NCBI GenBank assembly: GCA_016839905.1
Contig: JAEOTJ010000071.1
Span: 1 to 6,478 of the forward strand
Direction of reading: 5' to 3'
DNA length: 6,478 bases
Source: Promethearchaeota archaeon
Lineage (GTDB): Archaea > Asgardarchaeota > Lokiarchaeia > Sigynarchaeales > SOKP01
In this document: piece by piece, positions 6,456 to 6,478 of the stretch
Layout of the letters: the number at the start of each line of letters is the position of its first letter
Numbering within the stretch: the first letter of the stretch is position 1
The notes under the pieces: model-generated
Database searches by the model: none
What the model saw: the letters and a program-made list of their open reading frames with translations, nothing else
Told to the model about the DNA's origin: nothing
Translations under genes and position numbers: made by a program

Positions 6456-6478
6456 ATATTAAATATGCAATACTGAAA

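Overview
The window is strongly AT-rich DNA with compact, intron-free genes, little Shine-Dalgarno signal and TATA-like boxes ahead of the genes. The protein types point to an archaeon. A secreted beta-propeller of SxDGxYxxxG repeats joined to a membrane helix and zinc ribbons is of a kind common in archaea. A CD36-family protein, otherwise known to me from eukaryotes, suggests an Asgard (Lokiarchaeia-like) genome in particular. That assignment is inference: there is no rRNA or other phylogenetic marker here.

Layout. Positions 1-2112 (minus strand) hold a gene open at the left edge. Its 704 visible residues match the CD36/SR-BI/LIMP-2 lipid-receptor family from the N-terminal membrane anchor to near the end of the ectodomain. 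A large extra segment is inserted and the family's conserved cysteines are absent. Positions 2113-2522 are a divergent intergenic region with no gene, carrying TATA-like boxes and two sets of short repeats. Positions 2523-3842 (plus) encode an RsmB/NOP2/Sun-type RNA cytosine-5 methyltransferase. After 37 bases, 3880-4692 (plus) encodes a cytosolic protein of unknown function built from two similar halves. A 55-base convergent gap with a small inverted repeat separates it from 4748-6349 (minus), a signal peptide / beta-propeller / transmembrane helix / double zinc-ribbon protein. Positions 6350-6478 are upstream sequence for that gene and possibly for a gene outside the window.

How they fit together. 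The methyltransferase and the two-repeat protein may be co-transcribed, but nothing in the second shows an RNA role. The CD36-like and propeller proteins are both predicted to be anchored in the cell membrane with large outward-facing domains. They are separate transcription units, and no shared pathway can be shown. The most notable content is the CD36-like gene: a membrane-lipid-handling receptor family typical of animal cells and lysosomes, in an apparently prokaryotic setting.
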